64,000 bases of DNA from JABDIY01 sp963803875. GTDB taxonomy: Bacteria; Actinomycetota; Acidimicrobiia; Acidimicrobiales; SZUA-35. The translations under genes and the position numbers were made by a program. Shown piece by piece: positions 26,652-35,762 of the stretch. Numbering within the stretch: position 1 is the stretch's first letter; each line of letters starts with the position of its first letter. The notes beneath the pieces were generated by a model. That model saw only the letters and a program-made list of their open reading frames with translations. It was not told the DNA's origin and made no database searches. The stretch covers positions 54,817 to 118,816 of the forward strand of contig CAWDOA010000007.1 in NCBI GenBank assembly GCA_963803875.1. The letters run 5' to 3'.

Positions 26652-28054
26652 GCACCATCGGAATCGCGTTGGACCGTCTGGCTGCGGAAATCGGTGGGGA
26701 ACTCGCCGGCGATCCCGGGGTGGTGACGAGCATCGCCCACGATTCACGCACCGTTGAGCAGGGAGCGATCTTCGCCTGTATTCCCGGTGCCAACGTCGAT
26801 GGACACGACTTCGCCGCGACCGCCGTCGACCGTGGCGCAATGGCGCTTCTGGTAGAACGTCACTTGGACATCGACTGCCCGCAGATCTTGGTGGAGAACA
26901 GCCGTACGGCCATGGGACCGGCCGCGGCAGCGGTCTATGGCCATCCCGAACGCGACGTGACCGTCCTCGGCGTCACCGGTACGAACGGCAAGACGACGGT
27001 CACCCAGATGCTCGGCTCGATGCTGACCAAACTCAATCATTCCGTGCAGGTGCTCGGCACCTTGACCGGTGCTCGCACCACCCCTGAGGCTCCAGAGCTG
27101 TTTGCCACACTCGCCGGTCTGCGCATCAAAGGAATTCGGCATCTCGCGATGGAGGTGTCGAGCCACGCACTTCAGATGCACCGAGTGGACGCCATCAGGT
27201 TCGAAGCAGCGGCCTTCACCAATCTCTCCCGAGATCACCTCGATTTCCATTCCTCGATGGACGACTACTTCGCGGCCAAGGCGCGCCTCTTTGAACCCGA
27301 ACTCTCCGTGAATGCCGTCATCAACACAGATGATGAGCATGGGCGCCTGCTGCTCGAACGGCGTCCGGACGCCAGGCCGTACTCCCTCACCGATGCAGCA
27401 GAGCTCACACTGGATGGGCCCACCAGCCAATTCCGGTGGCAGGGCCGACACGTGACCCTGCAGCTCTCTGGCGCCCACAACGTGTCCAACGCAGTCTGTG
27501 CCGCCACGATCCTGGACGCCATCGGTTTCGATGCTGACGACGTTGCCGACGCCCTCGGTGCAATCGACCCGGTCCCGGGCCGTATGGAATGGATCTCGAT
27601 CGGACAACCATTTCGGGTTGTCGTGGACTACTCCCACTCACCGGACAGCATCCGGGTGGCACTCGCCGCATGCAGAACCGCCGTGGCAGACGGCGGACAA
27701 ATCATCATCGTCTTCGGATGCGGTGGCGACCGCGACCGGTCCAAGAGACCGCTGATGGGAGCCGCCGCTGCCGCTGGTGCCGATCGTGTGGTCGTCACAT
27801 CGGACAACCCGCGGAGCGAAGACCCCGAAACGATCATCGAGCAGATTGTGGCCGGAATCCCGGCGGACAGGTCGGTGGTGGTGGAAGCGGACCGACAAGC
27901 TGCCATCGACGGAGCTATCGCATCGGCCTCTCCCGGCGATGTGGTGCTGATCGCCGGCAAGGGTCATGAGACCACTCAGACCATTGGAGCGACGATCATC
28001 GACTTCGACGATCGTTCCGCAGCGGTCACCGCGCTTCAAAAGGCCGGGTGGTGA
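26648..28054 (+). CDS. murE: UDP-MurNAc-L-Ala-D-Glu:meso-diaminopimelate ligase MurE
   Basis: Mur ligase of 468 residues that adds the third amino acid of the stem peptide. The ATP-binding motif GVTGTNGKTT is near residue 108, and SSHALQMHRVD and the C-terminal DNPRSEDP (about 387) follow. DNPR is the signature for meso-diaminopimelate rather than lysine, giving an A1-gamma type wall. murF normally follows but is absent: the stop is only 4 bp before a repeated mraY 5' sequence. Confidence 0.95.
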   Translation: MSTIGIALDRLAAEIGGELAGDPGVVTSIAHDSRTVEQGAIFACIPGANVDGHDFAATAVDRGAMALLVERHLDIDCPQILVENSRTAMGPAAAAVYGHPERDVTVLGVTGTNGKTTVTQMLGSMLTKLNHSVQVLGTLTGARTTPEAPELFATLAGLRIKGIRHLAMEVSSHALQMHRVDAIRFEAAAFTNLSRDHLDFHSSMDDYFAAKARLFEPELSVNAVINTDDEHGRLLLERRPDARPYSLTDAAELTLDGPTSQFRWQGRHVTLQLSGAHNVSNAVCAATILDAIGFDADDVADALGAIDPVPGRMEWISIGQPFRVVVDYSHSPDSIRVALAACRTAVADGGQIIIVFGCGGDRDRSKRPLMGAAAAAGADRVVVTSDNPRSEDPETIIEQIVAGIPADRSVVVEADRQAAIDGAIASASPGDVVLIAGKGHETTQTIGATIIDFDDRSAAVTALQKAGW

Positions 28055-28058
28055 GGAC

Positions 28059-28261
28059 GTGATTCGACTTCTCACAGCTGCCGGTATCGCCTTCGCGGTG
28101 TTGTCGCAGCGCTTCGGGTTGTGGTTTGGGGGTTGTTGGGTGATTCGACTTCTCACAGCTGCCGGTATCGCCTTCGCGCGGTGTTGTCGCAGCGCTTCGG
28201 GTTGTGGTTTGGGGGTTGTTGGGTGATTCGACTTCTCACAGCTGCCGGTATCGCCTTCGCG
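28059..28261 (+). repeat. Threefold tandem repeat of the 5' end of mraY
   Basis: Each copy starts with the same 39 bases that open mraY (GTGATTCGACTTCTCACAGC onward, encoding MIRLLTAAGIAFA). Copies begin at 28059, 28140 and 28223, with lengths of 81 and 83 bp before the third, productive copy. A 42-44 bp linker (gtgttgtcgcagcgcttcgg...ggttgttgg) follows copies 1 and 2. From the first GTG a 55-residue frame (two hydrophobic stretches) ends in a TGA that overlaps the third GTG, so it could act as a coupled leader. Without the extra 2 bp in copy 2 all copies would be in frame with mraY. Confidence 0.9.
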
Positions 28262-29284
28262 CTGAGCGCACTTGGTGCTCGTCTGTTGATCGACCTGCTC
28301 CTCAAACGGCACATCGGGCAGCCCATCCGAACCGATGGTCCCCAGGGCCATCAGGTCAAGGCCGGAACCCCGACAATGGGTGGGATCGCCATCGTGTTCG
28401 GCGCCGTGGCCGGCTACTTTTTCAGCCACCTCCTCATCGGCGGCATCTTCACCGTCTCGGGGCTTCTGGCGATTGGAGCGATCGCCGGAGCTGGGATGGT
28501 GGGATTCCTCGACGATTGGATCAAGGTGTCGAGGGAACGAAACCTCGGTCTGACGAGTCGCACAAAGATGGGCGGTCTCGTCGCCGTTGCCGTGACGTTC
28601 GCCGGCAGCGCCATGATTGCTGCAGATCTTGGTTGGACAGGAACCCGCACCGAGCTTTCCTTCACTCGTTACACAGACCTCGACCTAGGTGTGGCCGGCT
28701 GGATCCTCTGGGCAGTGCTGCTCGTCATCGGAAGCAGCAACGCAGTCAACCTGACCGATGGTCTCGATGGTCTAGCGGCCGGTTCGGGAATCTTCTCGTT
28801 CGCGGCATATGTACTCATCGGATTCTGGATATTCCGTCAAGCTGAAACCCGTCCGATGCTCTACGACGTTCCCCATGCACTCGACCTCGCGGTCGTCGCC
28901 GTAGCCATGGTCGGCGCCTTGGCGGGGTTCTTGTGGTTCAACGCCGCGCCGGCGGAAATATTCATGGGTGACACCGGATCGCTGGCTATCGGAACCGGGC
29001 TCGCTGTCCTAGCCCTGCTTCTCAACACCCACCTGCTGCTTCCCATCATCGGAGGTATCTACGTGGCTGAGACTCTTTCGGTGATGCTGCAGGTGGGCTA
29101 CTTCAAGGCCACGAAGGGCAAGCGATTGTTCCGGATGGCGCCGGTCCATCATCACTTCGAATTGAAAGGCTGGGCAGAAACGAAGGTCATCGTTCGGTTC
29201 TGGCTCATCGCCGGTGGGTTCACTGCCGTTGCCCTGGGGTTGTTCTACGCCGACTGGGTCGGCGCCGTAGAGGTCACCCAATGA
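28223..29284 (+). CDS. mraY: Phospho-MurNAc-pentapeptide transferase MraY
   Basis: Makes lipid I from UDP-MurNAc-pentapeptide and undecaprenyl phosphate at the inner membrane face. There are about ten helices. Motifs seen: GTPTMGGIAI, NAVNLTDGLDGLAAG (catalytic Asp region), GDTGSLAIG and the HHH motif PVHHHFELKGW. The third repeat's GTG at 28223 gives 353 residues, normal for MraY. Earlier copies could extend it if an indel is assumed. murD usually follows but is missing: the stop overlaps the ftsW start (ATGA). Confidence 0.94.
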   Translation: MIRLLTAAGIAFALSALGARLLIDLLLKRHIGQPIRTDGPQGHQVKAGTPTMGGIAIVFGAVAGYFFSHLLIGGIFTVSGLLAIGAIAGAGMVGFLDDWIKVSRERNLGLTSRTKMGGLVAVAVTFAGSAMIAADLGWTGTRTELSFTRYTDLDLGVAGWILWAVLLVIGSSNAVNLTDGLDGLAAGSGIFSFAAYVLIGFWIFRQAETRPMLYDVPHALDLAVVAVAMVGALAGFLWFNAAPAEIFMGDTGSLAIGTGLAVLALLLNTHLLLPIIGGIYVAETLSVMLQVGYFKATKGKRLFRMAPVHHHFELKGWAETKVIVRFWLIAGGFTAVALGLFYADWVGAVEVTQ

Positions 29285-30994
29285 TCACTGCCCAGCGTCC
29301 CCGTCCCGCTCCCGGGAAGAAACGCACCGCTCGAAAGGCGGTTGCCTCAGACCCCTCGATCAGGACCGGTGCCGGGAAGAAGCAGGCCCGCAGTCGTGGT
29401 AGTGAACGGCGGGTGAGCGGCAACCGGCCACCGAAACCGAGGTCGCAGACGCGTGGGCAAGAAGGTAGCGGGAACGACCGCTGGCAAGCAGAAGTCGACC
29501 AAGGCATCGTCGGCGCGTACTTCCACCAGCGGTCGTGGAACGACTTCCAAACGTGTCGTCAAGCGGACCGCATCCACCAAAGGTGCCAGCGGTCGTGGAA
29601 CGGCCTCCAAACGTGTCGTCAAGCGGACCGCATCCACCAAAGGTGCCAGCGGTCGAGCAACGGCCTCCAAACGTGTCGTCAAGCGGACCGCATCCACCAA
29701 AGGTGCCAGCGGTCGAGCAACGGCCTCCAAACGTGTCGCCAAGCGGACCGCCTCCACCAATCGGGGGACGGCACGACGACCACCTGCCAAGCGGCCACAA
29801 ACGCGAGGCCGAGCCCGAGCGAGTGTTTCGCTTTCGGATCGGTTGAGACAATCGGGTCAGCGGCGCCCTCATCGAACCCACAAGCTTCCCGCCACAGCGG
29901 TCGGCGAGCGAACCGGATGGTCGATCACGATCCTGGTCATCGGCCTGACGTTGTTCGGCCTGGTGATGGTGCTGTCAGCCACTTCGGTCTCCTCGGTTCA
30001 CAAGTTCGACAAGTCCCCCTTCTACACATTCTCCCGCCAGCTCCGGTATGCGGTGATCGGAGCAGCCGCCTTCATCGCTGGTAGCCGCGTGAACTATCGC
30101 AGGATCGCCCCGCTTGCGATTCCTGCTGGAATCTTCAGTGCGTTGCTCCTCGTCGCAGTGCTCATTCCAGGGGTGGGTGCGTCAGCCAACGGGTCCAGCC
30201 GGTGGCTGGCCATCGGTCCCGTCGTGATCCAGCCGGCCGAACTGGCCAAGCTGGCCTTGATCTTGATGGTGGCCAGAATTCTCGGATCCCGCGAGAACCA
30301 AATGCACCTTCCCGAACGGACGATTCGGCCTGTGCTCTCGCTGGTGATCCTGTACTCGTTCTTGTTGATCCTCCAGCCCAAGCTGGGAACCCCGATCATC
30401 ATGGGGATAGTTGCGATACTGATGTTGTTCGTGGCCAAGGCCCGCATACCTCATCTTGTCGCCTGGGCGTTGGCCGGCCTTGCCGGTGCAACGGTCCTGG
30501 CCTACAGCGCTCCCTATCGGCGGGCCCGGGTGTTTGCATTCCTCGATCCGTGGGCCACCGCTGACAGCATCGGTCTTCAGACTGTTCAGAGCCAGATAGG
30601 TATCGCCTCTGGCGGCTTGTTCGGCAGGGGACTGGGCGGAAGTCGAGCCAAGTGGGGGTTCCTTCCCGAGGCTCAGACCGACTTCATCTTTGCGGTGGTT
30701 GCAGAGGAGCTGGGCGCGATTGGGGCCCTCGCTCTGGTCGTTGCGTTCGGCCTACTCGGCTACCTGGGTTTCACGGCGGCGCTTCGGGCCCCAGATGCGT
30801 TCGGCCGCAATCTCGCTGCCGGCCTGACGATCTGGATTATTACCCAGGCCACATTGAACATCGGTATGGCACTGGGACTGATGCCGATCACCGGGGAACC
30901 ATTGCCGTTCGTGTCCGCTGGTGGATCCAGCCTGGTCACGACGCTGTTCGCCAGTGGACTCCTGGTTGGAGTAGCTCGTCGTGGCCGAGCCTGA
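29281..30994 (+). CDS. ftsW: Septal peptidoglycan polymerase FtsW with a long basic N-terminal tail (one-base frameshift in the tail)
   Basis: SEDS-family glycosyltransferase with about ten helices starting at TGWSITILVIGLTLFGLVMVLSATS. It includes the SEDS motifs QPAELAKLALIL and ITGEPLPFVSAGGSS. The helices follow about 210 residues of Lys/Arg/Ser/Thr-rich cytoplasmic tail. The ATG at 29281 overlaps the mraY stop (ATGA) and begins a basic sequence (APGKKRTARKAV). The frame then shifts by one extra base near 29448-29456 into VGKKVAGTTAGK, also basic. The corrected product is about 570 residues. A start at GTG 29453 is the alternative, but the upstream basic coding and coupling favour 29281. 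Confidence 0.85.
29521..29760 (+). repeat. Four tandem 60-bp repeats in the ftsW tail
   Basis: Four consecutive 60-bp units, each encoding a 20-residue block of the form GASGR(G/A)TASKRVVKRTASTK, differ at a few positions. The unit is a multiple of three, so copy number can change without breaking the frame. Confidence 0.93.
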
Positions 30995-32111
30995 CAGCCG
31001 ACGGGTCCTCATTGCAGGAGGTGGCACGGCCGGTCATACCAACCCCGGCATCGCCGTTGCGGAGGCTCTGGTGGCGCTGGGGCTTTCCCGAGATGACATA
31101 GGTTTTGTTGGATCTACCCGCGGCAACGAGGCAACGCTGGTACCCGAAGCCGGTTTTGCGCTGGACACGCTGCCGGGACGCGGCATACCACGCCGGATCG
31201 GGCCGGCCGCAATCAAGAGCATCGCTGAACTCATCCGGGGTCAGGCTCGGGCCCGATCACTCATCAAGCGACGAAACCCCGAGGTCGTCGTCTGCCTCGG
31301 CGGATTCGCAGCCTTCGCACCGAGCGTCGCTGCCCGGATGATGGGTATTCCGGTGGTTGTCACTGAACAGAACGCACGGGCCAGCGCCGTGAACCGGATT
31401 GTCGGCCGCTTCGCCGAGGAGTGTGCCTTGCCGTTCCCACCCACCGACCTTCCCAATGGCGTGCTCACCGGCAACCCGATACGCACCGCGGTGGCGGACG
31501 CCCTGACCGATCAATCTCCGGAACGGCGCCGCAGAGCTCGCGCCAAGCTGGGTGTCGTCGACGACCAGGCGACCCTCCTGGCAGTGTGGGCTGGTTCTCT
31601 GGGAGCGGGGAGCATCAACTCTGCGGTTCGGGAGCTGGCCGAGTTGTGGTCCGATCGAGACGATGTCGTGATCTATCACGTTGTCGGCCGGAGAAACCCC
31701 GATGCGTTGCGTCCGCTCCGGTCGGGCTCGGGCGATCGATACATCACGGTTCCTTACGAGACCGATATGCCTACCTTGCTGATGGGTGCGGATCTCGCCC
31801 TGACCCGGGGCGGTGCGAGCACGATTGCCGAATTGGCCGTCGCAGGACTTCCGGCCGCAATCGTGCCGCTCCCGAGCGCCCCACGACAGCACCAGCTGGC
31901 AAATGCGAAGGAACTGGAGAATGTCGGCCGAGCGATCATCTTGGATGATGCCGAGTTGTCAGGTGAGTATCTGCGCACAAAGCTGTCACCGCTCTTCGAA
32001 TCGGAGCGGCGGAGGCAGATGCGGGAGGCGATCCCCACCGTCGACCACGCCCGGGCTGCCCACGAGGTGGCCATACTCGTCCACTCCCATCTGCAAGAAT
32101 CGACTCACTGA
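30981..32111 (+). CDS. murG: Lipid II synthase MurG (GlcNAc transferase)
   Basis: Transfers GlcNAc to lipid I. The N-terminal glycine-rich loop LIAGGGTAGHTNPGIAVAEAL, TEQNARASAVNRIVGRF and the C-terminal donor-binding region TRGGASTIAELAVAGLPAAIVPLP are MurG signatures. Length 376 is normal. The GTG start overlaps the end of ftsW by 14 bases, and the stop overlaps the murC start (TGATG). Confidence 0.95.
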   Translation: MAEPDSRRVLIAGGGTAGHTNPGIAVAEALVALGLSRDDIGFVGSTRGNEATLVPEAGFALDTLPGRGIPRRIGPAAIKSIAELIRGQARARSLIKRRNPEVVVCLGGFAAFAPSVAARMMGIPVVVTEQNARASAVNRIVGRFAEECALPFPPTDLPNGVLTGNPIRTAVADALTDQSPERRRRARAKLGVVDDQATLLAVWAGSLGAGSINSAVRELAELWSDRDDVVIYHVVGRRNPDALRPLRSGSGDRYITVPYETDMPTLLMGADLALTRGGASTIAELAVAGLPAAIVPLPSAPRQHQLANAKELENVGRAIILDDAELSGEYLRTKLSPLFESERRRQMREAIPTVDHARAAHEVAILVHSHLQESTH

Positions 32112-33508
32112 TGAAGCGGCTGATCGATCTCTCAACCAGGCCGGCGATCCACGTGATCGGCTGCGGTGGGACAGGTATGGCGCCGATCACCGCAGTGTTG
32201 GCTCACATGGGCCTGTCGGTTTCGGGCTCGGACCAGCGTTCTTCTGAGATCCTTGGAGCGTTGGCCGAACGTGGTGTGGCGATCACCATCGGTGCGGACT
32301 ACGAATCGATTCCGGCCGACGCATTGATCGTGAGGTCGACGGCGGTACCCGATACCCATCCCGAAGTGGCAGCATCGCTGCGCGCCGAACGACCGGTGTT
32401 TCGAAGGGCTGATGTGCTTGCCGCCGTCACCGCTGCCTACCGGACGATTGCGATCGCCGGAACCCACGGGAAGACCACCACGTCGTCCATGACCACTGCT
32501 GCTCTGCTCGGCGCCGGGGTTGATGTCACCTCTATCGTCGGCGGAAAGATCCTCGGAGTCGCCCAAGACGTTCCGGGTGCTGTCCTCGGCGAGGCCGGCG
32601 GGATCCTGGTTGTCGAGGCTGATGAAAGCGATGGGACCTTCGTGGAGTTGGAGGCCGAGGTGGGTGTCGTGACGAACATCGAGCCCGACCATCTCGAGTA
32701 CTACGGGGGGGAGAGCGGTTTGTTCGCCGCCTTTGATTCCTTCATTCGGAATCCCGCGCTGCGGCATGTGGTGGTCTGCGGCTCCGATCCGGGCGTGAGG
32801 ACGTCACTCGATCGCAGTGAACCGCTGACTGCCTCGCTCACCGTGTATGGCGACCATGAAGGTGCAGACGTCACACTTGGGTTCACTCCGCCGGTTTCGC
32901 AGATCGCACTTGGATCACAGGTAGTAGGTGTGGAGCCGCAGCTGCCGGGGGTGCACAACGCCCTCAACATGACCGGCGCTCTCGCGGTGGTCCATGTTTT
33001 GGGTTTCGACACCGCAGCCGCGGCAGCCGCGTTGTCGGAATTCAAGGGCGTCGGCCGACGATTCGAACGTAGAGGCAGCCGGTCGGGAGTTGAAGTAGTC
33101 GACGATTATGCCCATCTCCACGGTGAGATCCAGGCTGCTATTCGGGCGGCCCGCCAAGTGTGCGAGGGTCGTGTCCACGTGGCGTTCCAACCCCATCGTT
33201 ACAGCCGGACCGAAGCTCTGTGGCAGACCTACGCCGATGCGCTTGTTCTGGCTGATTCGGTTGTGCTCACCGATATCTATTCCTCCGGTGAGGCGCCCCG
33301 CCCAGGCATCACGTCGGACCTGATCGCGGACGATCTTCGCCGAGTAGCTCCGTCGCTACCGGTGACCCAGGTCGGCACGATCGACCGGGTGCCGACGGCA
33401 CTCGCTGCGGTGGCCGTCCGTGGCGATCTCTGTCTGTTGCTCAGCGCTGGCGACCTACCCACGATCGCCGAGGACGTACTCGATGCCCTGGAGTCCAACC
33501 ATGGCTAG
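32111..33508 (+). CDS. murC: UDP-N-acetylmuramate:L-alanine ligase MurC
   Basis: First Mur ligase, adding L-Ala to UDP-MurNAc; 465 residues. N-terminal Rossmann motif IGCGGTGMAP, ATP loop GTHGKTTTSSM (near residue 119), EADESDGTF and the C-terminal region VDDYAHLHGEI, where most actinobacterial proteins have AHLPGE or AHHPTE. The product of this step is normally extended by MurD, MurE and MurF, of which only MurE is encoded here. It overlaps murB by eight bases. Confidence 0.95.
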   Translation: MKRLIDLSTRPAIHVIGCGGTGMAPITAVLAHMGLSVSGSDQRSSEILGALAERGVAITIGADYESIPADALIVRSTAVPDTHPEVAASLRAERPVFRRADVLAAVTAAYRTIAIAGTHGKTTTSSMTTAALLGAGVDVTSIVGGKILGVAQDVPGAVLGEAGGILVVEADESDGTFVELEAEVGVVTNIEPDHLEYYGGESGLFAAFDSFIRNPALRHVVVCGSDPGVRTSLDRSEPLTASLTVYGDHEGADVTLGFTPPVSQIALGSQVVGVEPQLPGVHNALNMTGALAVVHVLGFDTAAAAAALSEFKGVGRRFERRGSRSGVEVVDDYAHLHGEIQAAIRAARQVCEGRVHVAFQPHRYSRTEALWQTYADALVLADSVVLTDIYSSGEAPRPGITSDLIADDLRRVAPSLPVTQVGTIDRVPTALAAVAVRGDLCLLLSAGDLPTIAEDVLDALESNHG

Positions 33509-34493
33509 TGGCCACGGCAACGACGTACCGGCGTCGGAGAGCGATGACTTCGTAGCCCAACTGCTCGACCAGCTGGCAGGTCGAGCTCAACGCAACGGCT
33601 CGGTGGGTGATCTGAGTACCTACCGAGTCGGCGGGTCTGCATCGGTGATCGTCAAGGTCGAGTCGATACATGATCTCGAAACCGTTCGACAACACACACC
33701 ACAAGGCACTCCATTCTTGGTGGTCGGCGCGGGAAGCAATCTGCTGGTGAGTGATCGAGGCTTCAAAGGAGTCGTTCTCCAGCTGGGTGAGTCGTTTTCG
33801 TCAGTGGAGGTCGGCGAACCGGTCGGCGGGGTCAGCCGGGTGATTCTTGGTGGAGCCTGCATGCTGCCCCGGGTCGCCCGGCAACTGGTGGCAGCAGGTC
33901 TCACCGGGTTCGAGTGGGCTGTCGGCGTACCCGGAACCGTCGGTGGAGCCGTGCGCATGAATGCCGGAGGGCATGGTTCCGACATGGCCGCGTCGGTTCG
34001 CCACGTGTCGGTCTTCAACATGGTCTCGGGGGGCCCGACGATGTGGTCGGCCCAGGAGTGTGGCTTCGGGTACCGGCGGAGCGAGATTCAACCTGACGAC
34101 GTGGTGTTGTTTGCCGAGTTGGATTTGAGCGAGGCAGGCGACCATGACGGTCAGGCAGAACTTCGCGACATTGTGGCGTGGCGCCGAGCCAATCAGCCGG
34201 GAGGGCAGAATGCGGGTTCGGTGTTTGCGAACCCACCCGGAGATTCTGCCGGTCGCCTCATCGACCAGTGTGGGCTCAAGGGCTTTCGGGTCGGAAGCGC
34301 CCGGATTTCGGACAAGCATGCCAACTTCATCCAGGCTGAGCCGGGTGGCAGTGCCGACGATATTGCTACCTTGATCGGGCTCGTTCAGGAGCGGGTGTAC
34401 GAGCAGTTCGGGGTGGAGCTGAAGGTAGAGAACCGGCTGATCGGTTTCGATACCGGCGATATTGCGGCAGCAGCTGCGAAAGGCACACCATGA
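33501..34493 (+). CDS. murB: UDP-N-acetylenolpyruvoylglucosamine reductase MurB
   Basis: FAD-dependent reductase that makes UDP-MurNAc. Motifs are STYRVGGSASVIVKVES (FAD), VGAGSNLLVSDRGF, GVPGTVGGAVRMNAGGHG and GSVFANPPGDSAGRLIDQCGLKG (catalytic region). The ATG at 33501 overlaps the murC stop and gives 330 residues; earlier in-frame starts would run deep into murC. It overlaps ftsQ by four bases. Confidence 0.94.
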   Translation: MASGHGNDVPASESDDFVAQLLDQLAGRAQRNGSVGDLSTYRVGGSASVIVKVESIHDLETVRQHTPQGTPFLVVGAGSNLLVSDRGFKGVVLQLGESFSSVEVGEPVGGVSRVILGGACMLPRVARQLVAAGLTGFEWAVGVPGTVGGAVRMNAGGHGSDMAASVRHVSVFNMVSGGPTMWSAQECGFGYRRSEIQPDDVVLFAELDLSEAGDHDGQAELRDIVAWRRANQPGGQNAGSVFANPPGDSAGRLIDQCGLKGFRVGSARISDKHANFIQAEPGGSADDIATLIGLVQERVYEQFGVELKVENRLIGFDTGDIAAAAAKGTP

Positions 34494-35541
34494 GTTCATC
34501 CACCAAGCAGCGTCCGACGAAGGCTGTCAAGAAGGCCGCCAAAGGCAAGACGAGAACTCCGGCAAGAAGAAAACACCGGCAAAGAAGACGAATGCGAAGA
34601 AGCAGTCGGGGGTCAAGAAACGGACCGCAGCGAGCAGGGCTGGGACCACCACCGGCTCACGATCGAGAACCGCTACCAAGAAACGCTCGAGCAATGCGCA
34701 GTCGAGGACCTCATCCGGACGACGGATCGGTGGCCGGTCACAGGTCGGTGCCCAAAATCTCACCGCCCGGGCCGAGGAGGTGCGAAAGGTTCGCAGGCAG
34801 CGCCGCAAGAGCGTTGTCGTTGTGCTTGTGGCGTTGTCGTTGGCCGCAGCCGCCGGGATTGGCGTCATTCGTTCTCCGCTGATGGCGATCGACAGTGTCT
34901 CGGTGCGAGGGGCTGAGATGGTTGACGAAGCGGCCATCGTCGGTGCAGCTGCGGTCCCTCTCGGGACACCGTTGCTGGACCTTCCCATCGAGGCAACCGA
35001 ACAGCGGGTGGAGGCACTTCCCGAAATCCGGTCGGCGACTGTGACGCGAAATCTCAATGGTCGAATAGATATCGTCGTCACCGAACGTGAGCCCACAATG
35101 GCGCTGCGCTCCGGTGCCGGTTTCGTGCTCGTGGATGATGACGGTCGGCAGGTCCGAACCACCGATGTTGCCCCGGATGGATTTCTCCCGGTCATCGGGC
35201 TCGAAGCGACCGGTGTACCCGGGGACCCCGCCCCACCGGGCTCCACTTCGGTCCTCCGGCTCATGAACGAGATCACACCCCCGGTGAGAGCCGCAGTCAC
35301 CGAGGTGATCGTCACCGGCGACCAATTGGCGCTCCGGCTGAGTGCGGGGGGTCGCGCCGTGCTCGGCGACGACAAGGAACTCGCAGCCAAAGTCGTGAGC
35401 CTGGAGACGCTGTTACTTTCGGTTGATTTGCGCTGCGTTCACGAGCTCGACCTCACGGTTCCGTCGGCTCCCGCTTTGTCAAGAATTGGTGAAAAAGGTA
35501 ATCCGCGGGACGGTCTGGCCGATCTGACACAGTGTTCATAG
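34490..35541 (+). CDS. ftsQ: Cell division protein FtsQ with a Lys/Arg-rich N-terminal tail (one base missing in the tail)
   Basis: Bitopic division protein: a membrane helix (SVVVVLVALSLAAAAGIGVI) at about residues 107-126 and a POTRA-like domain starting SPLMAIDSVSVRGAEMVDEAAIV, then the FtsQ domain. The ATG at 34490 overlaps the murB stop (ATGA) and begins MSSSTKQRPTKAVKKAAKGK. The rest reads in another frame (KKKTPAKKTNAKKQSGVKKRT), so one base is missing near 34551-34556; adding it gives 350 residues. The roughly 100-residue tail is cytoplasmic and strongly basic, like those of FtsL and FtsW. Confidence 0.85.
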
Positions 35542-35762
35542 GAATACGTGTTCAACGAAGACATTGTTCACGGACGTGCACCTCGTTTTGATGTGCGTCA
35601 TTCACAGGAACTTCTCAGATGGAGTCTTGCGAATGGCAGTCCATGCACGCGGTCTTGCCGAGAGCACTGCGAAGCACCTCGCGACGCACTAGCGTTACAC
35701 CCTGTGATCTGTCCATCACCCATGGAACCCATCACTAACCGGAGATAAGGACTCGCATCGGA
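35542..35762 (+). other. 221-bp leader upstream of ftsZ
   Basis: This is the largest gap between dcw genes downstream of ftsL and probably holds a dedicated ftsZ promoter, as in other actinobacteria. I cannot name -10/-35 boxes with confidence. A ribosome site (CCGGAGATAAGGA) precedes the ATG at 35763. Confidence 0.4.

Noticed and set aside
29347..29881. Repeat array read as a CRISPR
   Set aside because: The units are adjacent without spacers and encode FtsW tail residues; no cas genes are nearby.
35542..35762. Structural RNA (for example RNase P RNA) upstream of ftsZ
   Set aside because: Too short and without recognisable conserved elements; treated as promoter and leader.
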